Numbered from the stretch's first letter, positions 32,919 through 41,352 are shown. The stretch is DNA of 64,000 nt from Streptomyces sp. SID12488 (GCF_010548275.1 NZ_JAAGLT010000022.1:101352-165351); one strand, 5' to 3'. Notes: a model not told the origin generated them from the letters alone. Made by a program: numbers and translations.

Positions 32919-33013
32919 CGGAGAGAATTCCTCCGCTAACTCCTTGCGTGCCCTCAGACTGCCCCGGCGAGTTCTCCACCGTCCAGAGCGATCACGCTGC
33001 ACTAAGCTGCGTG
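32919..33013. promoter_or_regulatory. Divergent control region of the peptide cluster with two inverted repeats
   Basis: Between the peptide gene and the divergent regulator lie CGGAG-N7-CTCCG (32919-32935) and a 21-bp imperfect palindrome of the form CACGCnGC-N5-GCnGCGTG (32993-33013). The second ends 24 bp before the regulator start. Either may bind the TrmB/LuxR protein. Confidence 0.4.
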
Positions 33014-33037
33014 CAGGATCTTCCCGGGGGGTAAACA

Positions 33038-34120
33038 GTGGAAAATCGTGCACTTGAGGACTTTGCCCGGTTGGGTAAAACGGAAATCGAAGTCTTTCGC
33101 TGGGCGGCACAAAATGGACATCTCGATGCCGAGGAAGCTGCCCAGGACCTCGCCCTGAACGTCGAGGAAGTGCAGCAGGCCGCGGCCTCACTCGGGGCCC
33201 GGCACCTGCTCCGGCCCCTGCCCGGAGACGCAGCGCACGAGCGGCTGGTGCCTGTCGCACCGGAGAGTGCGGCAGCGATCATGTTCACCACCCCCGAGGC
33301 CGAGCTGCGCGGACGGCTGGCCCGCATCGACGAACTGAAGGGGGACTTCGACCTCCTGGGTTCGCTCTACGCCGAGACCCAGCGCAGTCGGCGCAGGCAT
33401 TCGCCGATCCAAGAGGTGCACGGACTCGAATCCGCCACCGAGCTGCTCGAAAACGCGATTTCAGCCTGCCAGGTGGAAGTGTTGACCTGTGAATCCGGCA
33501 GGGACCTGCCGCCAGGGCGCGTGGAGCAGGCCAACGAGCGCGATCTGGCCCTCGCCCGGCGTGGCATTCAGGTGCGCTCCCTCTACCCGCACTCCGCGCG
33601 CCATGAGACAGCGACCCAGGACTACATCAGCCATCTCGCCTCGTCGGGTGGCGAGGTCCGCACCTTGCCCGAGCTGTTCGGCAGACTGATCGTTGTCGAC
33701 CGGAAGGTCGCGTTCATCCCCCGCGCCGACGAGCACGAGGGCGTGGTCGTCGTCCAGGACCCCTCCACCGTCAGCTACCTGTGCGCGGTCTTCGACCACT
33801 CGTGGGGGCAGGCCACCCCCGTCAACCCCGGCCACTTCGGAACGCCCGTCATCAAGACGGAGGCCGCGCAGGCGATCGTGCGACTGCTCACGGAGGGCAT
33901 GAAGGACGAGATGATCGCCAGGCGACTCGGCATGTCCCTGCGAACCTGCCGCAAGTACATCGCGGACGTCATGGAGAGCTTCCGGGCTGAGAGCCGATTC
34001 CAGCTCGGGTACCTGATCCGGGCACGGCTGGGCGACCCAAGACGCGCCAAGACCGGAACGATCGACGTCGTTGTTGCTGCGGCTCTGTCCTCGGACAACC
34101 CAGAACACCCAGAACAGTGA
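33038..34120 (+). CDS. TrmB/LuxR-type regulator of the peptide cluster
   Basis: This 360-residue protein has an N-terminal TrmB-like winged helix (LGKTEIEVFRWAAQNGHLDAEEAAQDLALNVEEVQQAAASLGARHLLRPL, residues about 12-60), a helical linker, a central phospholipase-D-like sensor domain (QVEVLTCESGRDL, GIQVRSLYPHSARHE, GRLIVVDRKVAFIP) and a C-terminal LuxR helix-turn-helix (IVRLLTEGMKDEMIARRLGMSLRTCRKYIADVME). Proteins of this plan often control RiPP clusters in Streptomyces. GTG 33038 follows a GGGGGG ribosome-binding site. It is divergent from the peptide operon and is the right border of the island, 116 bp before argS. Confidence 0.86.
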   Translation: MENRALEDFARLGKTEIEVFRWAAQNGHLDAEEAAQDLALNVEEVQQAAASLGARHLLRPLPGDAAHERLVPVAPESAAAIMFTTPEAELRGRLARIDELKGDFDLLGSLYAETQRSRRRHSPIQEVHGLESATELLENAISACQVEVLTCESGRDLPPGRVEQANERDLALARRGIQVRSLYPHSARHETATQDYISHLASSGGEVRTLPELFGRLIVVDRKVAFIPRADEHEGVVVVQDPSTVSYLCAVFDHSWGQATPVNPGHFGTPVIKTEAAQAIVRLLTEGMKDEMIARRLGMSLRTCRKYIADVMESFRAESRFQLGYLIRARLGDPRRAKTGTIDVVVAAALSSDNPEHPEQ

Positions 34121-34142
34121 GTCCGCGTCGCACTGACATCCA

Positions 34143-34158
34143 CTTCTGCTTGCAGAAG
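34143..34158. terminator. Short hairpin after the regulator gene
   Basis: A 7-bp stem, CTTCTGC with GCAGAAG, with a 2-nt loop lies 22 bp after the stop. It is weak and could also be an argS leader element. Confidence 0.3.
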
Positions 34159-34236
34159 CCCAGGAAAACCCCTTTACCCCCCATGGGATACTGAGGGCAT
34201 CCACACGTACCCCCCAGGAGAACGGCACCCACTCCA

Positions 34237-36024
34237 ATGGCCTCGGTCAAGTCCCTCACCGCCACCGTCCACCAGCGCCTCGCGGACGCCCTCTCGGCAA
34301 CCCTGCCGGAGGCACCCCCCGCGGACCCGCTGCTGCGACGCAGCGACCGTGCGGACTACCAGGCGAACGGCATCCTCGCCCTCGCCAAGAAGGCCAAGGC
34401 CAACCCCCGCGACCTGGCGACCCAGGTCGTGGGGAACGTCGTGTCCGGCGACCTGATCAAGGACATCGAGGTCTCCGGCCCCGGCTTCCTGAACATCACG
34501 CTCACCGACAAGGCGATCGTCGAGAACCTCGCGGCCAGGGCCGCCGACCCGGACGCCCGTCTCGGCGTACCGCTCTCCGCGCACCCCGGGACGACGGTCA
34601 TCGACTACGCCCAGCCGAACGTGGCGAAGGAGATGCACGTAGGCCACCTCCGCTCCGCGGTGATCGGCGACGCGGTGGTCCAACTCCTGGAGTTCACGGG
34701 CGAGAACGTGGTCCGCAGGCACCACATCGGCGACTGGGGAACCCAGTTCGGCATGCTCATCCAGTACCTGGACGAGCACCCGCACGAGCTGGACCACAAG
34801 GCGAGCCCGGCGGACACCGAAGCCAGCGGCGAGGAGGCGATGTCGAACCTCGACCGCCTCTACAAGACGGCGCGCAAACTCTTCGACTCCGACGAGGAGT
34901 TCAAGACGCGGGCGCGTCTGAGGGTGGTCGACCTCCAGGCCGGCGACCCCGCCACGCTCGCCGCATGGCAGAAGTTCGTGGACGAGTCGAAGATCTACTT
35001 CTTCTCGGTCTTCGAGAAGCTGGACATGGAGATCCGGGACGCGGACATCGTCGGCGAGTCTGGCTACAACGACATGCTGGACGAGACGTGCCGCATCCTG
35101 GAGGAGAAAGGGGTCGCGGTCCGTTCGGAAGGCGCCCTGTGCGTCTTCTTCGACGACATCAAGGGCCCGGAGGGCAACCCGGTCCCGCTGATCGTCCGCA
35201 AGTCCGACGGGGGCTACGGCTACGCGGCCACCGACCTCTCGGCGATCCGCGACCGCGTCTTCAGCCTCAAGGCGAACAACCTGGTCTACGTGGTCGACGC
35301 CCGCCAGTCCCTGCACTTCAAGATGGTCTTCGAGACGGCGCGCAGGGCGGGCTGGCTCAACGACGAGGACGTCAAGGCGTACCAGCTGGCGTTCGGCACG
35401 GTCCTCGGCAAGGACGGCAAGCCGTTCAAGACGCGTGAGGGCGAGACCGTACGGCTGGTGGACCTGCTGGACGAGGCGGTCGACCGCGCGACGACCGTCG
35501 TGCGGGAGAAGGACACCCTGGGCCAGCTCTCCGACGCCGAAGTCGCCGAGCGGGGCGCCCAGGTGGGCATCGGCGCGGTGAAGTACGCGGACCTGTCGAC
35601 TTCGGCGAACCGGGACTACAAGTTCGACCTGGACCAGATGGTGTCGCTGAACGGCGACACGAGCGTGTACCTCCAGTACGCGTACGCCCGTATCCAGTCG
35701 ATCCTCCGCAAGGCCGGCGAGGTACGCCCGTCAGCGCATCCGGAGCTCGAACTGCACGAGGCGGAGCGGGCGTTGGCCCTGCACGTGGACGCGTTCGCGG
35801 AGACGGTGGCGGACGCGGCGACGGAGTACGCCCCGCACAAGATGACGGCGTATCTCTACCAACTGGCGTCCCTGTTCACGACGTTCTACGACAAGTGCCC
35901 GGTGATCAAGCCGGCCCCGCCGAAGGACATCGCGGAGAACCGCCTGTTCCTGTCCGACGTGACGGCGAAGACCCTGCACCAGGGCATGGCGCTGCTGGGC
36001 ATCAGGACGCCCGAGCGCCTCTGA
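34237..36024 (+). CDS. argS: Arginyl-tRNA synthetase
   Basis: This 595-residue class I synthetase attaches arginine to tRNA-Arg. It has the N-terminal Add-1 domain (PLLRRSDRADYQANGILALAKKAKANPRDLA), the HIGH motif in YAQPNVAKEMHVGHLRSAVIGD, the RHHIGDWGTQFGMLI loop, and the DALR-type anticodon domain (MVSLNGDTSVYLQYAYARIQSIL onward), ending ALLGIRTPERL as is typical. As in many ArgRS there is no strict KMSKS. GGAG lies about 16 bp upstream of the ATG, longer spacing than usual. A strong hairpin follows. Confidence 0.97.
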   Translation: MASVKSLTATVHQRLADALSATLPEAPPADPLLRRSDRADYQANGILALAKKAKANPRDLATQVVGNVVSGDLIKDIEVSGPGFLNITLTDKAIVENLAARAADPDARLGVPLSAHPGTTVIDYAQPNVAKEMHVGHLRSAVIGDAVVQLLEFTGENVVRRHHIGDWGTQFGMLIQYLDEHPHELDHKASPADTEASGEEAMSNLDRLYKTARKLFDSDEEFKTRARLRVVDLQAGDPATLAAWQKFVDESKIYFFSVFEKLDMEIRDADIVGESGYNDMLDETCRILEEKGVAVRSEGALCVFFDDIKGPEGNPVPLIVRKSDGGYGYAATDLSAIRDRVFSLKANNLVYVVDARQSLHFKMVFETARRAGWLNDEDVKAYQLAFGTVLGKDGKPFKTREGETVRLVDLLDEAVDRATTVVREKDTLGQLSDAEVAERGAQVGIGAVKYADLSTSANRDYKFDLDQMVSLNGDTSVYLQYAYARIQSILRKAGEVRPSAHPELELHEAERALALHVDAFAETVADAATEYAPHKMTAYLYQLASLFTTFYDKCPVIKPAPPKDIAENRLFLSDVTAKTLHQGMALLGIRTPERL

Positions 36025-36054
36025 CAGAACGGCGGCAACAGCCGTACGACCACA

Positions 36055-36096
36055 CGGAAGCCGGGTACCCGAAGTCGAACGGGTACCCGGCTTCCG
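36055..36096. terminator. Bidirectional terminator after argS
   Basis: A perfect 17-bp stem (36055-36071 with 36080-36096) closes an 8-nt loop between argS and the convergent ATPase gene. Confidence 0.85.
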
Positions 36097-36100
36097 CCGT

Positions 36101-36562
36101 TCACCGCGACCGCGACAGTGACGGCGACGACGACCGTGTCTCATCGATCGGCAGCTCCCACTCGCACCACACCACCTTGCCGAGGTCCCGCTCCCCGACC
36201 CCCCACTTGTCACTGAGCGCGGCAACGAGCAGCAGCCCACGCCCGCCCTCGCCCTCGTGGGACTCGTCGGCCCGCTCGGCGATGAACGGCTCCCCCGGCC
36301 CACTGTCGTGCACGGCGACCCGCAACATCCGCCCGTCGTACCGCAGGAACAACAGGAACTGCCGTCCGGGCGGTACGCCGTGCAGCAGCGCGTTGGTCGC
36401 CAGCTCACTCACGCACAGCAACACGTCATCGCCACGCTCGGTGTCCGCGAGCCCCCAGTCGGCGAGGAAGTCGTACGCCAACTTCCTGGCGGCGGGCACG
36501 GAACGACGCTCACGCCGGAAGAACCTCTCGCGCAGCGGGCAGGGCTGGATCGTCTCATTCAC
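36101..36562 (-). CDS. Anti-sigma-like ATP-binding protein (HATPase_c_2)
   Basis: This 153-residue GHKL-fold protein has the N-box LCVSELATNALLHGVPPG, the G1 box VAVHDSGPGEPF and GRGLLLVAALSDKWGV. It is the RsbW/SpoIIAB-like fold common in Streptomyces beside XRE/DUF5753 and DUF397 genes, where it may act as a protein kinase or anti-sigma factor. It is divergent from an XRE gene, the usual partner, but no DUF397 gene is present. The C-terminus is Ser/Arg-rich. Confidence 0.9.
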   Translation of the reverse strand: MNETIQPCPLRERFFRRERRSVPAARKLAYDFLADWGLADTERGDDVLLCVSELATNALLHGVPPGRQFLLFLRYDGRMLRVAVHDSGPGEPFIAERADESHEGEGGRGLLLVAALSDKWGVGERDLGKVVWCEWELPIDETRSSSPSLSRSR

Positions 36563-36675
36563 GGGACGAGAGTCGCGGAGAGTGACTAGCGTGGATCACC
36601 CCGTGAACCCGTACAGATTTTTTGTACGGGTTCCTCCAGGGTCGGGGCCGGGCAGAGGTGGGGAGTTGGAGGGGC

Positions 36676-37290
36676 ATGAGTCACGGAAATCGCTCGCGGA
36701 AGAAGAACTACTCGGCGATGAGGATGCTGGGCAAGCAGTTGCAGGCGGCCCGCAAAGCGGCGGGCTACACGCAGCGTTCGCTGGCCGAGGAGCTCCTTAT
36801 CGACGAGGAGACGATCGCCTCGATCGAACAGGGCCGCCGCGCCCTGATGTACGACCTGGCGGAGCAGATCGACCAACTCCTCGGCCTGAAGGGGATGTTG
36901 GTGGCCGGGGTCGCCGAACTCCCGGAGATCGACCAGTTCCCCCTGTTCGCGGAGGAGTACATGGAACACGAGCGCGAGGCCATCTCCCTGTCCTGGTACG
37001 ACAACGCGGTCCTGCCGGGCCTGCTCCAGACCGAGGCGTACGCGTACGCGGTGATGAGCGAGCGTGTACCGGCGTACGACGAGGACGAACTCCAGGCCAA
37101 GACGGCGGGCCGCATCGAGCGCCAGGAGATCCTCCAGCGCAAGTGTCCACCGACGCTGAGCTTCATCGTCTGGGAGCCGGTGCTACACCTCGGCGTGGGC
37201 GGCCCGGAGACCCGCCGCGACCAGCTCCGCCACCTGCGCGCATGCGCCGAACTCCCGGGCCTGACACCGGGCTGCGGCCCCGGGCGGTGA
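36676..37290 (+). pseudogene. XRE/DUF5753 regulator, truncated at the C-terminus
   Basis: The 204 residues contain an XRE helix-turn-helix (LGKQLQAARKAAGYTQRSLAEELLIDEETIASIEQGRR) and the first part of DUF5753 (LPEIDQFPLFAEEYMEHEREAISLSWYDNAVLPGLLQTEAYAYAVMSERVPAYDEDEL, then TLSFIVWEPVLHLGVGGPETRRDQLRHLRACAELPGLT). Family members usually continue about 70-80 residues with a conserved C-terminal half, which is missing; the frame ends PGCGPGR. ATG 36676 is the natural start. The sequence after the break leads directly into the ThiF-like frame, which lacks a normal start, so a deletion or insertion at about 37255-37320 is likely. The regulator may still bind DNA. Confidence 0.7.
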
Positions 37291-37312
37291 GTACAGCGGC
37301 CTCGTCGAGCAG

Positions 37313-38536
37313 TTGGAGGACGTCTTCCCGTCCGCCACCGTCTCCGCGCGGCAGGCCGGACTCGGCCCGGACCATGTGATGGGTCGGCCCCGGGAGTTGA
37401 AAGCACCGGTCACGGAAGCCGCCGTACACCGCGTCGCCGACGCGACGGACGACGCCTGCTGGCAGCCGGTGCTGTACGACCTGGGGCGGGACGCCGACCG
37501 GCAGGCCTTCGAGGCGCTGCTCGACTCCGGCGCCGTCCGCCAGGTCATGGACACCATCGATGACCAGCTGAGGGAACTGGTCACCAGCCGCGAGCCCGTC
37601 CTGCGCACCTCGCCCGAAGCCGTCGAGCGGGCCGTGGCGGAACAGCTGGGCGGGATCGCGCCGCGCGAGTACGGGACCTGGGCCTGGTACCCGTGGTCGG
37701 GGCGGCTGGTCCACCTGCTGCCCCGCGAGGAGTTCCGGCTGGTGCGCACCGACCGCAACCGGGGCCGGATCGAACGCCCCGAACAGCGACGGCTGCTGGG
37801 GAAGCGCGTGGGAATCATCGGGCTGTCGGTCGGCGGCAGCGCGGCCCTGACCTTCGCCATGGAGGGCATCGGAGGCGCGTTCAAGCTCGCCGACTTCGAC
37901 ACCCTCAGCGTCTCCAACCTGAACCGGCTGCGCGCGGGCGTGCACCACCTGGGTCTGAACAAGTGCGTGATCGCGGCCCGCCAGATGCTGGAGATCGACC
38001 CCTGGCTGGACATCGAGATCTACTCCGGCGGTCTGACCGACGCCACGATGGAGGAGTTCTTCACCGGCGGCACGGGCCCCATCGACCTCCTCGTCGAGGA
38101 GTGCGACACCCCCTACGTGAAGGTCGCCGCCCGCGAGCGTGCCCGCGCCCTGCGTATCCCGGTCGTCATGGACGCGAACGACCGAGGACTGCTGGACGTC
38201 GAACGATTCGACCTCGAACCCGACCGGCCCCTGCTCCACGGCCTGCTCGGCGACACCACCTCCGGCGACCTGACCGACCTCACCTTCGAGGAGACGGTCG
38301 ACGTCATCCTCACCATGGTCGACCGGGAGCGCATCAGTCCCGAACTGGCCGCCGCCGTCCCGCAGATCGGCACCACCCTCAGCAGCTGGCCCCAGCTCGC
38401 CTCGGGCGTCGCGCTCGGCGGTGCGCTGACCGCGGAAGCCGCCCGTCGCATCCTGCTGGGCCTGCCCCGCCCCTCGGGCCGGTTCTACACCGACCTGGAA
38501 CTCCTCACCTCTGCCGACCGGAGCACCCTGGCATGA
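37313..38536 (+). CDS. ThiF-family E1-like adenylyltransferase (Rv1355c-like N-terminal part)
   Basis: Up to 407 residues. An N-terminal about 130-residue region (CWQPVLYDLGRDADRQAFEALLDSG, RHQVMDTIDDQL-like) is like that of Rv1355c/MoeY proteins. The ThiF Rossmann domain follows: LLGKRVGIIGLSVGGSAALTFAMEGIGGAFKLADFDTLSVSNLNRLRAG, with the ATP-binding Gly loop and the Asp and Asn-Leu-Asn-Arg of E1-like enzymes, then LLVEECDTPYVKVAARERA. The nitroreductase half of Rv1355c is absent and no zinc CxxC is seen. The start is unclear: TTG 37313, GTG 37376 or ATG 37379, none with a good ribosome-binding site. It overlaps the KAS III gene by ATGA. It probably adenylates a carboxylate; substrate unknown. 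Confidence 0.75.
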   Translation: MEDVFPSATVSARQAGLGPDHVMGRPRELKAPVTEAAVHRVADATDDACWQPVLYDLGRDADRQAFEALLDSGAVRQVMDTIDDQLRELVTSREPVLRTSPEAVERAVAEQLGGIAPREYGTWAWYPWSGRLVHLLPREEFRLVRTDRNRGRIERPEQRRLLGKRVGIIGLSVGGSAALTFAMEGIGGAFKLADFDTLSVSNLNRLRAGVHHLGLNKCVIAARQMLEIDPWLDIEIYSGGLTDATMEEFFTGGTGPIDLLVEECDTPYVKVAARERARALRIPVVMDANDRGLLDVERFDLEPDRPLLHGLLGDTTSGDLTDLTFEETVDVILTMVDRERISPELAAAVPQIGTTLSSWPQLASGVALGGALTAEAARRILLGLPRPSGRFYTDLELLTSADRSTLA

Positions 38537-39567
38537 CCCTGGCCTGCGAGCTGACCACAGACACCCACACCGGCGCCGGACTGCCGGTCCCCTTCGCGGT
38601 CGCCGGCACCGGCCTGCACCTGCCCCCGAAGATCGTGACCAACAAGGACCTCACCCGGAACCTCCGGACGAGCGACGAATGGATCACGGCCCGCACCGGG
38701 ATCCGTGAACGCCGGCGGCTGGCACCCGAACTGGCCACCTCCGACATGTGCGTGGCCGCCGCCCGCCCCGCCCTCGAAGCCGCCCGGCTCACGCCTGCGG
38801 ACCTGGACGCGGTCATCGTGGCCAGCTACACCGCCGACCAGCCCCTGCCCTCCACCTCGGCCATCGTCAAAAGCGCCCTCGGCGCCACCAGGGCCCTCGC
38901 CCTGGACGTCGCCCAGGCCGCCTGCGCCTCCGGCGTGCACGCCGTGCTGCTGGCGGCCCACCTCCTGCAGAATCCTTCCATCAGCACCGTGCTCGTCATC
39001 GGCGCCGACTGCGCCTCCCGCGTCATCCGCCCCACGGACCGCACCGGAGGAGTCTTCTTCGGCGACGCCGCTGCCGCGGTGGTGCTCACCCGCGCCGAGA
39101 CCGCCGGAGCCGGACTGCTCTCGTACGACATCGGCTCGAAACTGTCCTACGCCGTCCAGATCCCCGGGGGCGGCTCCCGCCTCCCCACCACCGCGGACAC
39201 GGTCGCCGCCGGAGCCCACTACGTCTCCATGGACGGACCGGCCGTGTGGGAGACCGCGACCACCCGCCTCCCCGAGAGCGTCACCAGCGCCACCCGCCAG
39301 GCAGGCCTGGCCCCCACCGAGGTCGACCACTACTTCTTCCACCAGGCCAACATCAACATCCTCCAGGAGACCCTCCGCCGCCTGGACATCCCTGCCGACC
39401 GGGCTCCCATCACCCTCGACCGGCTCGGCAACACAGGCGCCGCCGGCCTGTTCACCGCCCTGCACCACACCACCACCGCCGGCCGGCTCCGCCCCGGAGA
39501 CACCTACGTCATGTGCGCCATCGGCGCCGGCTTCCACTGGGGCACCCTCTGCCTGCGCCAAGCCTGA
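38533..39567 (+). CDS. 3-oxoacyl-ACP synthase III-like (KAS III) enzyme
   Basis: This 344-residue thiolase-fold enzyme has the KAS III triad: Cys131 in DVAQAACASGVHAVL, His270 in FFHQANINILQETL and Asn300 in LGNTGAAGLFTAL. DEWITARTGIRERRRL and GGVFFGDAAAAVVL are family landmarks. FabH-type enzymes condense acyl-CoA with malonyl-ACP; others transfer acyl groups to alcohols or amines. The gene is coupled to the ThiF-like gene and no ACP, KAS II or ketoreductase is adjacent, which argues against a primary fatty-acid role. The stop codon falls within an 11-bp tandem repeat. Confidence 0.87.
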   Translation: MTLACELTTDTHTGAGLPVPFAVAGTGLHLPPKIVTNKDLTRNLRTSDEWITARTGIRERRRLAPELATSDMCVAAARPALEAARLTPADLDAVIVASYTADQPLPSTSAIVKSALGATRALALDVAQAACASGVHAVLLAAHLLQNPSISTVLVIGADCASRVIRPTDRTGGVFFGDAAAAVVLTRAETAGAGLLSYDIGSKLSYAVQIPGGGSRLPTTADTVAAGAHYVSMDGPAVWETATTRLPESVTSATRQAGLAPTEVDHYFFHQANINILQETLRRLDIPADRAPITLDRLGNTGAAGLFTALHHTTTAGRLRPGDTYVMCAIGAGFHWGTLCLRQA

Positions 39568-39595
39568 TCAGGACCTGATCAGAACCTGATCAGGA
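39563..39595 (+). repeat. 11-bp tandem repeat across the KAS III stop codon
   Basis: Three units of CCTGATCAGGA/CCTGATCAGAA (39563, 39574, 39585) contain the stop TGA in the first unit. Each contains the palindrome TGATCA. Confidence 0.9.
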
Positions 39596-39696
39596 CCTGC
39601 GCCAGGCCTGATCGCCATGGGCCCGGAGAACGCGAAGGCCGCCCGGAGAGGAAACCGGGCGGCCAGGGCACGGGGACGATGCCCTCGGTGCGAACG

Positions 39697-40053
39697 TCAG
39701 GCGTACGAGGGTGCGAGCTTGGGGTTGTAGCCGTACTTGTTCTCGCCCTGCTCACCGTCGAGGCACATGAAGACGATCAGCGTGATGCTGCCGACGAGCG
39801 GGACGAGCGCGAACAGGACCCACCAGCCCGAGCGGCCGGTGTCGTGCAGTCGGCGCACGGTGACACCCAGACCGGGCAGGAAGAACGCCACGGTGAGCAG
39901 GATGCTGAGGATCTGCCCGCCGATGGCGGCTTCGATGATCACCACCACGATGGCGATGATCATGTAGAACAGCGCGAACATCCAGTATTCCTTGCGGCGC
40001 GCACGCCCGCTGAACACCGCGTACTTCTTGAGCGCCTCGATGAAGTAGTTCAT
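39697..40053 (-). CDS. DUF805 membrane protein
   Basis: This 118-residue protein has the DUF805 start MNYFIEALKKYAVFSGRARRKEYWMFALFYMII, three to four helices (AIVVVIIEAAIGG, ILSILLTVAFFLPGLGVTVRRLHDTGRSGWW, FALVPLVGSITLIVFMCLDG) and the conserved RRLHDTGRSGWW loop. The C-terminus has Gly/Lys/Tyr-rich NKYGYNP, often seen in this family. Function unknown. Confidence 0.92.
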   Translation of the reverse strand: MNYFIEALKKYAVFSGRARRKEYWMFALFYMIIAIVVVIIEAAIGGQILSILLTVAFFLPGLGVTVRRLHDTGRSGWWVLFALVPLVGSITLIVFMCLDGEQGENKYGYNPKLAPSYA

Positions 40054-40440
40054 GGGATCCCCCAGGGAACGATGTGAGCCCGCCGAGCGGATCAGGCCAA
40101 GGGGAGAAGTTACGGATACTGACGGGAACTCGTCAATAGGGTTAATCGCTGCAGGTCACGGGCATAAATCTGCTTACTGCACCGAGCAAAAGCGACTCCC
40201 GGCCGCAAATTTCAGGACAGATCCACGCAAGATTATCGACGACGACGGCTCAACATCCCGCCGTTCACGGCATCGTGCTCGTCCGGTCGCCGATCCATTG
40301 CCAGTTCTACGCCAGTCCGACGCACGTTCGAGGCCGCGCCGACACCGGACCGATCTCGAACCGTTGCCCGCCAGCCCTCCCAGCCCCTGCTGAACCCAGC
40401 GCCTGAGGCAGTGTCAGTGGCAGGCCCTACAGTCACCGGC
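40054..40440. other. Intergenic region, lower GC, no gene seen
   Basis: This 387-bp stretch between the divergent DUF805 and DUF4253 genes has no convincing reading frame. It is AT-richer near 40110-40240 (for example ATAGGGTTAATC and CATAAATCTGCTTACTG), which may hold promoters. I see no inverted repeat of note. Confidence 0.5.
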
Positions 40441-41235
40441 ATGGCGACGCTTCCCAACCCGCTGCCCCACCTCGCGGCCGACCCGACCGGCAGCGCACTC
40501 GGCCTCGCCCTCCCCGCCGGGAGGCTGATCGACGCGACGGACGAGGGCCCGTGGCACGAGCCCCTCCTCTGGCACGCCGACGCGCCCTCCGCCCCCGGCG
40601 ACTGGACCACGCACCACAGCGCGGGCCGGCCCGTCGGGCTCCTCCCGGTGGTCATAGAGGTGGGCGGCGGCCAAGGCGGGCCGCAGGACTGGGAGTTGAT
40701 CCCCGCCGACACCTCCTACCCCGGGGACCACGACCCCGAGGAGGTCCTCACCGGGTTCTGGGAGGAGTACGCGGCACAGGACGAGACCTGGCCAGGCCTG
40801 GCCCCCGCTGCCATGGGCACCGACGCCAGGCGGGCAGACGACCTGGCCGCCCAACTGGCCGACTCGCTCCTCTCCCCCGGCTCCTCCTTCAAGGAACCGC
40901 GCCTCGCCCTCGTCCCCGCCCGCCGTTCCGCCGACATCCCCGCCGCCATCGGCTGGTCGGGCCCCGTGAACTACGAGAGCGACACGGCCCGCCTCTGCGC
41001 GGTACTCCGCTCCTGGGAGGACCGCTTCGGCATACGGGTCCTGGCGCTCACCTTCAACCAGCTGGTGCTGTCCGTGGCGGCCCCGCCGGCCACCCTCGCC
41101 GAGGCCGAAGCGACAGCCGCCGAACACTTCGCGTTCTGCCCGGACAACATCACGCAGGGCGCCCACCCCACCCTGCGCGCCTACGCCGAACACGAACTGC
41201 TGGCCAAACAGACCTGGTCCTTCTGGTGGGACTGA
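40441..41235 (+). CDS. DUF4253 protein
   Basis: This 264-residue cytosolic protein has the DUF4253 C-terminal pattern: IPAAIGWSGPVNYESDTARLCAVLRSWEDRFGIRVLALTFNQLVLSVAAPPATLAEAEATAAEHFAFCPDNITQG and the terminal LLAKQTWSFWWD. The N-terminal half contains WELIPADTSYPGDHDPEEVLTGFWEEY. Many actinomycetes carry such a gene; function unknown. ATG 40441 fits the start MATLPNPLP; an earlier GTG at 40411 adds ten residues without support. Confidence 0.88.
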   Translation: MATLPNPLPHLAADPTGSALGLALPAGRLIDATDEGPWHEPLLWHADAPSAPGDWTTHHSAGRPVGLLPVVIEVGGGQGGPQDWELIPADTSYPGDHDPEEVLTGFWEEYAAQDETWPGLAPAAMGTDARRADDLAAQLADSLLSPGSSFKEPRLALVPARRSADIPAAIGWSGPVNYESDTARLCAVLRSWEDRFGIRVLALTFNQLVLSVAAPPATLAEAEATAAEHFAFCPDNITQGAHPTLRAYAEHELLAKQTWSFWWD

Positions 41236-41352
41236 CCGAACTTGGCAACACGCGCCGAAGGTGACGCGCCCAAAGGGGCGCGGGGCCGTGTCGACATGCG
41301 GCTCCGCCGCACGGGCGCGACCAGCCACGACGCACCCGCACCGAACGAACTG

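Noticed and set aside
34121..34236. Possible T-box or riboswitch before argS
   Set aside because: The leader is only 116 bp and shows a single 7-bp hairpin without T-box features, and T-boxes in actinobacteria are mostly on ileS-type genes.
39697..40440. Remnant of the XRE C-terminal half or DUF397 downstream of the ThiF/KAS III cassette
   Set aside because: No DUF5753 or DUF397 residue pattern is readable in any frame between 39568 and 40440.
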